A program made the position numbers and the translations under genes. The notes below the pieces were generated by a model. That model was given only the letters and a program-made list of their open reading frames with translations. It made no database searches and was not told where the DNA came from. 64,000 nt of DNA from Streptomyces tendae (GTDB lineage: Bacteria; Actinomycetota; Actinomycetes; Streptomycetales; Streptomycetaceae): the NCBI RefSeq assembly GCF_008632955.1, contig NZ_CP043959.1, forward strand, positions 2,914,001 to 2,978,000. The letters are read 5' to 3'. This document shows positions 64,000 to 64,000 of the stretch, piece by piece (positions within the stretch are counted from its first letter, which is position 1; the number at the start of each line of letters is the position of its first letter).

Positions 64000-64000
64000 G

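Overview
This window comes from a high-GC Gram-positive bacterium, almost certainly a Streptomyces. The evidence is the very high GC in third codon positions, GTG and TTG starts behind strong purine-rich ribosome binding sites, Tat-secreted enzymes, TAG(G/A)(G/A)T-type -10 boxes, and an intergenic repeat of the kind scattered through Streptomyces genomes. I see no tRNA, rRNA, CRISPR array, insertion sequence or integrase.

Layout. 1-3142: end of a hydantoin/dihydropyrimidine catabolic operon (amidohydrolase, LLM-class oxidoreductase, NCS1 permease). 3183-6303: a secreted CAP-domain protein, a small secreted protein and a lipoate ligase. 6427-18416: a sialic acid scavenging locus. A peptide-type ABC importer is divergent from a FadR/GntR regulator, followed by an esterase, a secreted sialidase and NanA-, NanK- and NanE-like enzymes. 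A 13-base operator core occurs both in the importer/regulator divergent region and just downstream of a good promoter ahead of the esterase. 18482-20884: a secreted GH84-type hexosaminidase preceded by a DasR-like GGTCTAGACC element. 21150-30239: gamma-glutamyltransferase, an inositol monophosphatase-like enzyme, a CrtI-like oxidoreductase coupled to a macrodomain protein, a GlxA-type regulator divergent from a saccharopine dehydrogenase-like gene, and an SPFH/NfeD pair. 30240-36943: a K+/H+ antiporter with an RCK_C domain, a large Tat-secreted GH2 beta-galactosidase with a LamG domain inside its catalytic barrel, and a DUF72 protein. 37017-42849: alkylation repair (Ada-AlkA, Ogt), then Sir2, NUDIX, a frameshifted ADP-ribosylglycohydrolase and a frameshifted glycerate kinase. 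43101-44598: psd-pssA for phosphatidylethanolamine. 44769-54008: the ethylmalonyl-CoA pathway cluster (ccr, mutase, lyase, hydratase, dehydrogenase) with a TetR regulator and a duplicated 3-hydroxyacyl-CoA dehydrogenase. 54391-64000: HEAT-repeat protein, GNAT, RidA, a secreted TAP-type peptidase, a radical SAM protein behind a LexA-like box, an SRPBCC protein, an MFS exporter carrying three beta-sandwich domains, an alpha/beta hydrolase and a LivM-type permease.

How parts work together. The sialidase would release sialic acid outside the cell, the esterase could remove acetyl groups, the ABC importer would take up the sugar, and NanA, NanK and NanE would convert it to GlcNAc-6-phosphate. That compound is a known DasR effector, and the adjacent hexosaminidase has a DasR-like site, so the neighbouring systems may be linked. 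In the 44-54 kb region, acetyl-CoA-derived C4 units would be carboxylated and rearranged to glyoxylate and propionyl-CoA, which also supplies ethylmalonyl and methylmalonyl extender units for polyketides.

The strongest leads are the shared sialic acid operator, the LexA-like and DasR-like sites, the two adjacent frameshifted genes (one caused by a clean 22-base tandem duplication), the hairpin enclosing the DUF72 start codon, and the unusual fusions (MFS plus three beta-sandwich domains, GH2 plus internal LamG).
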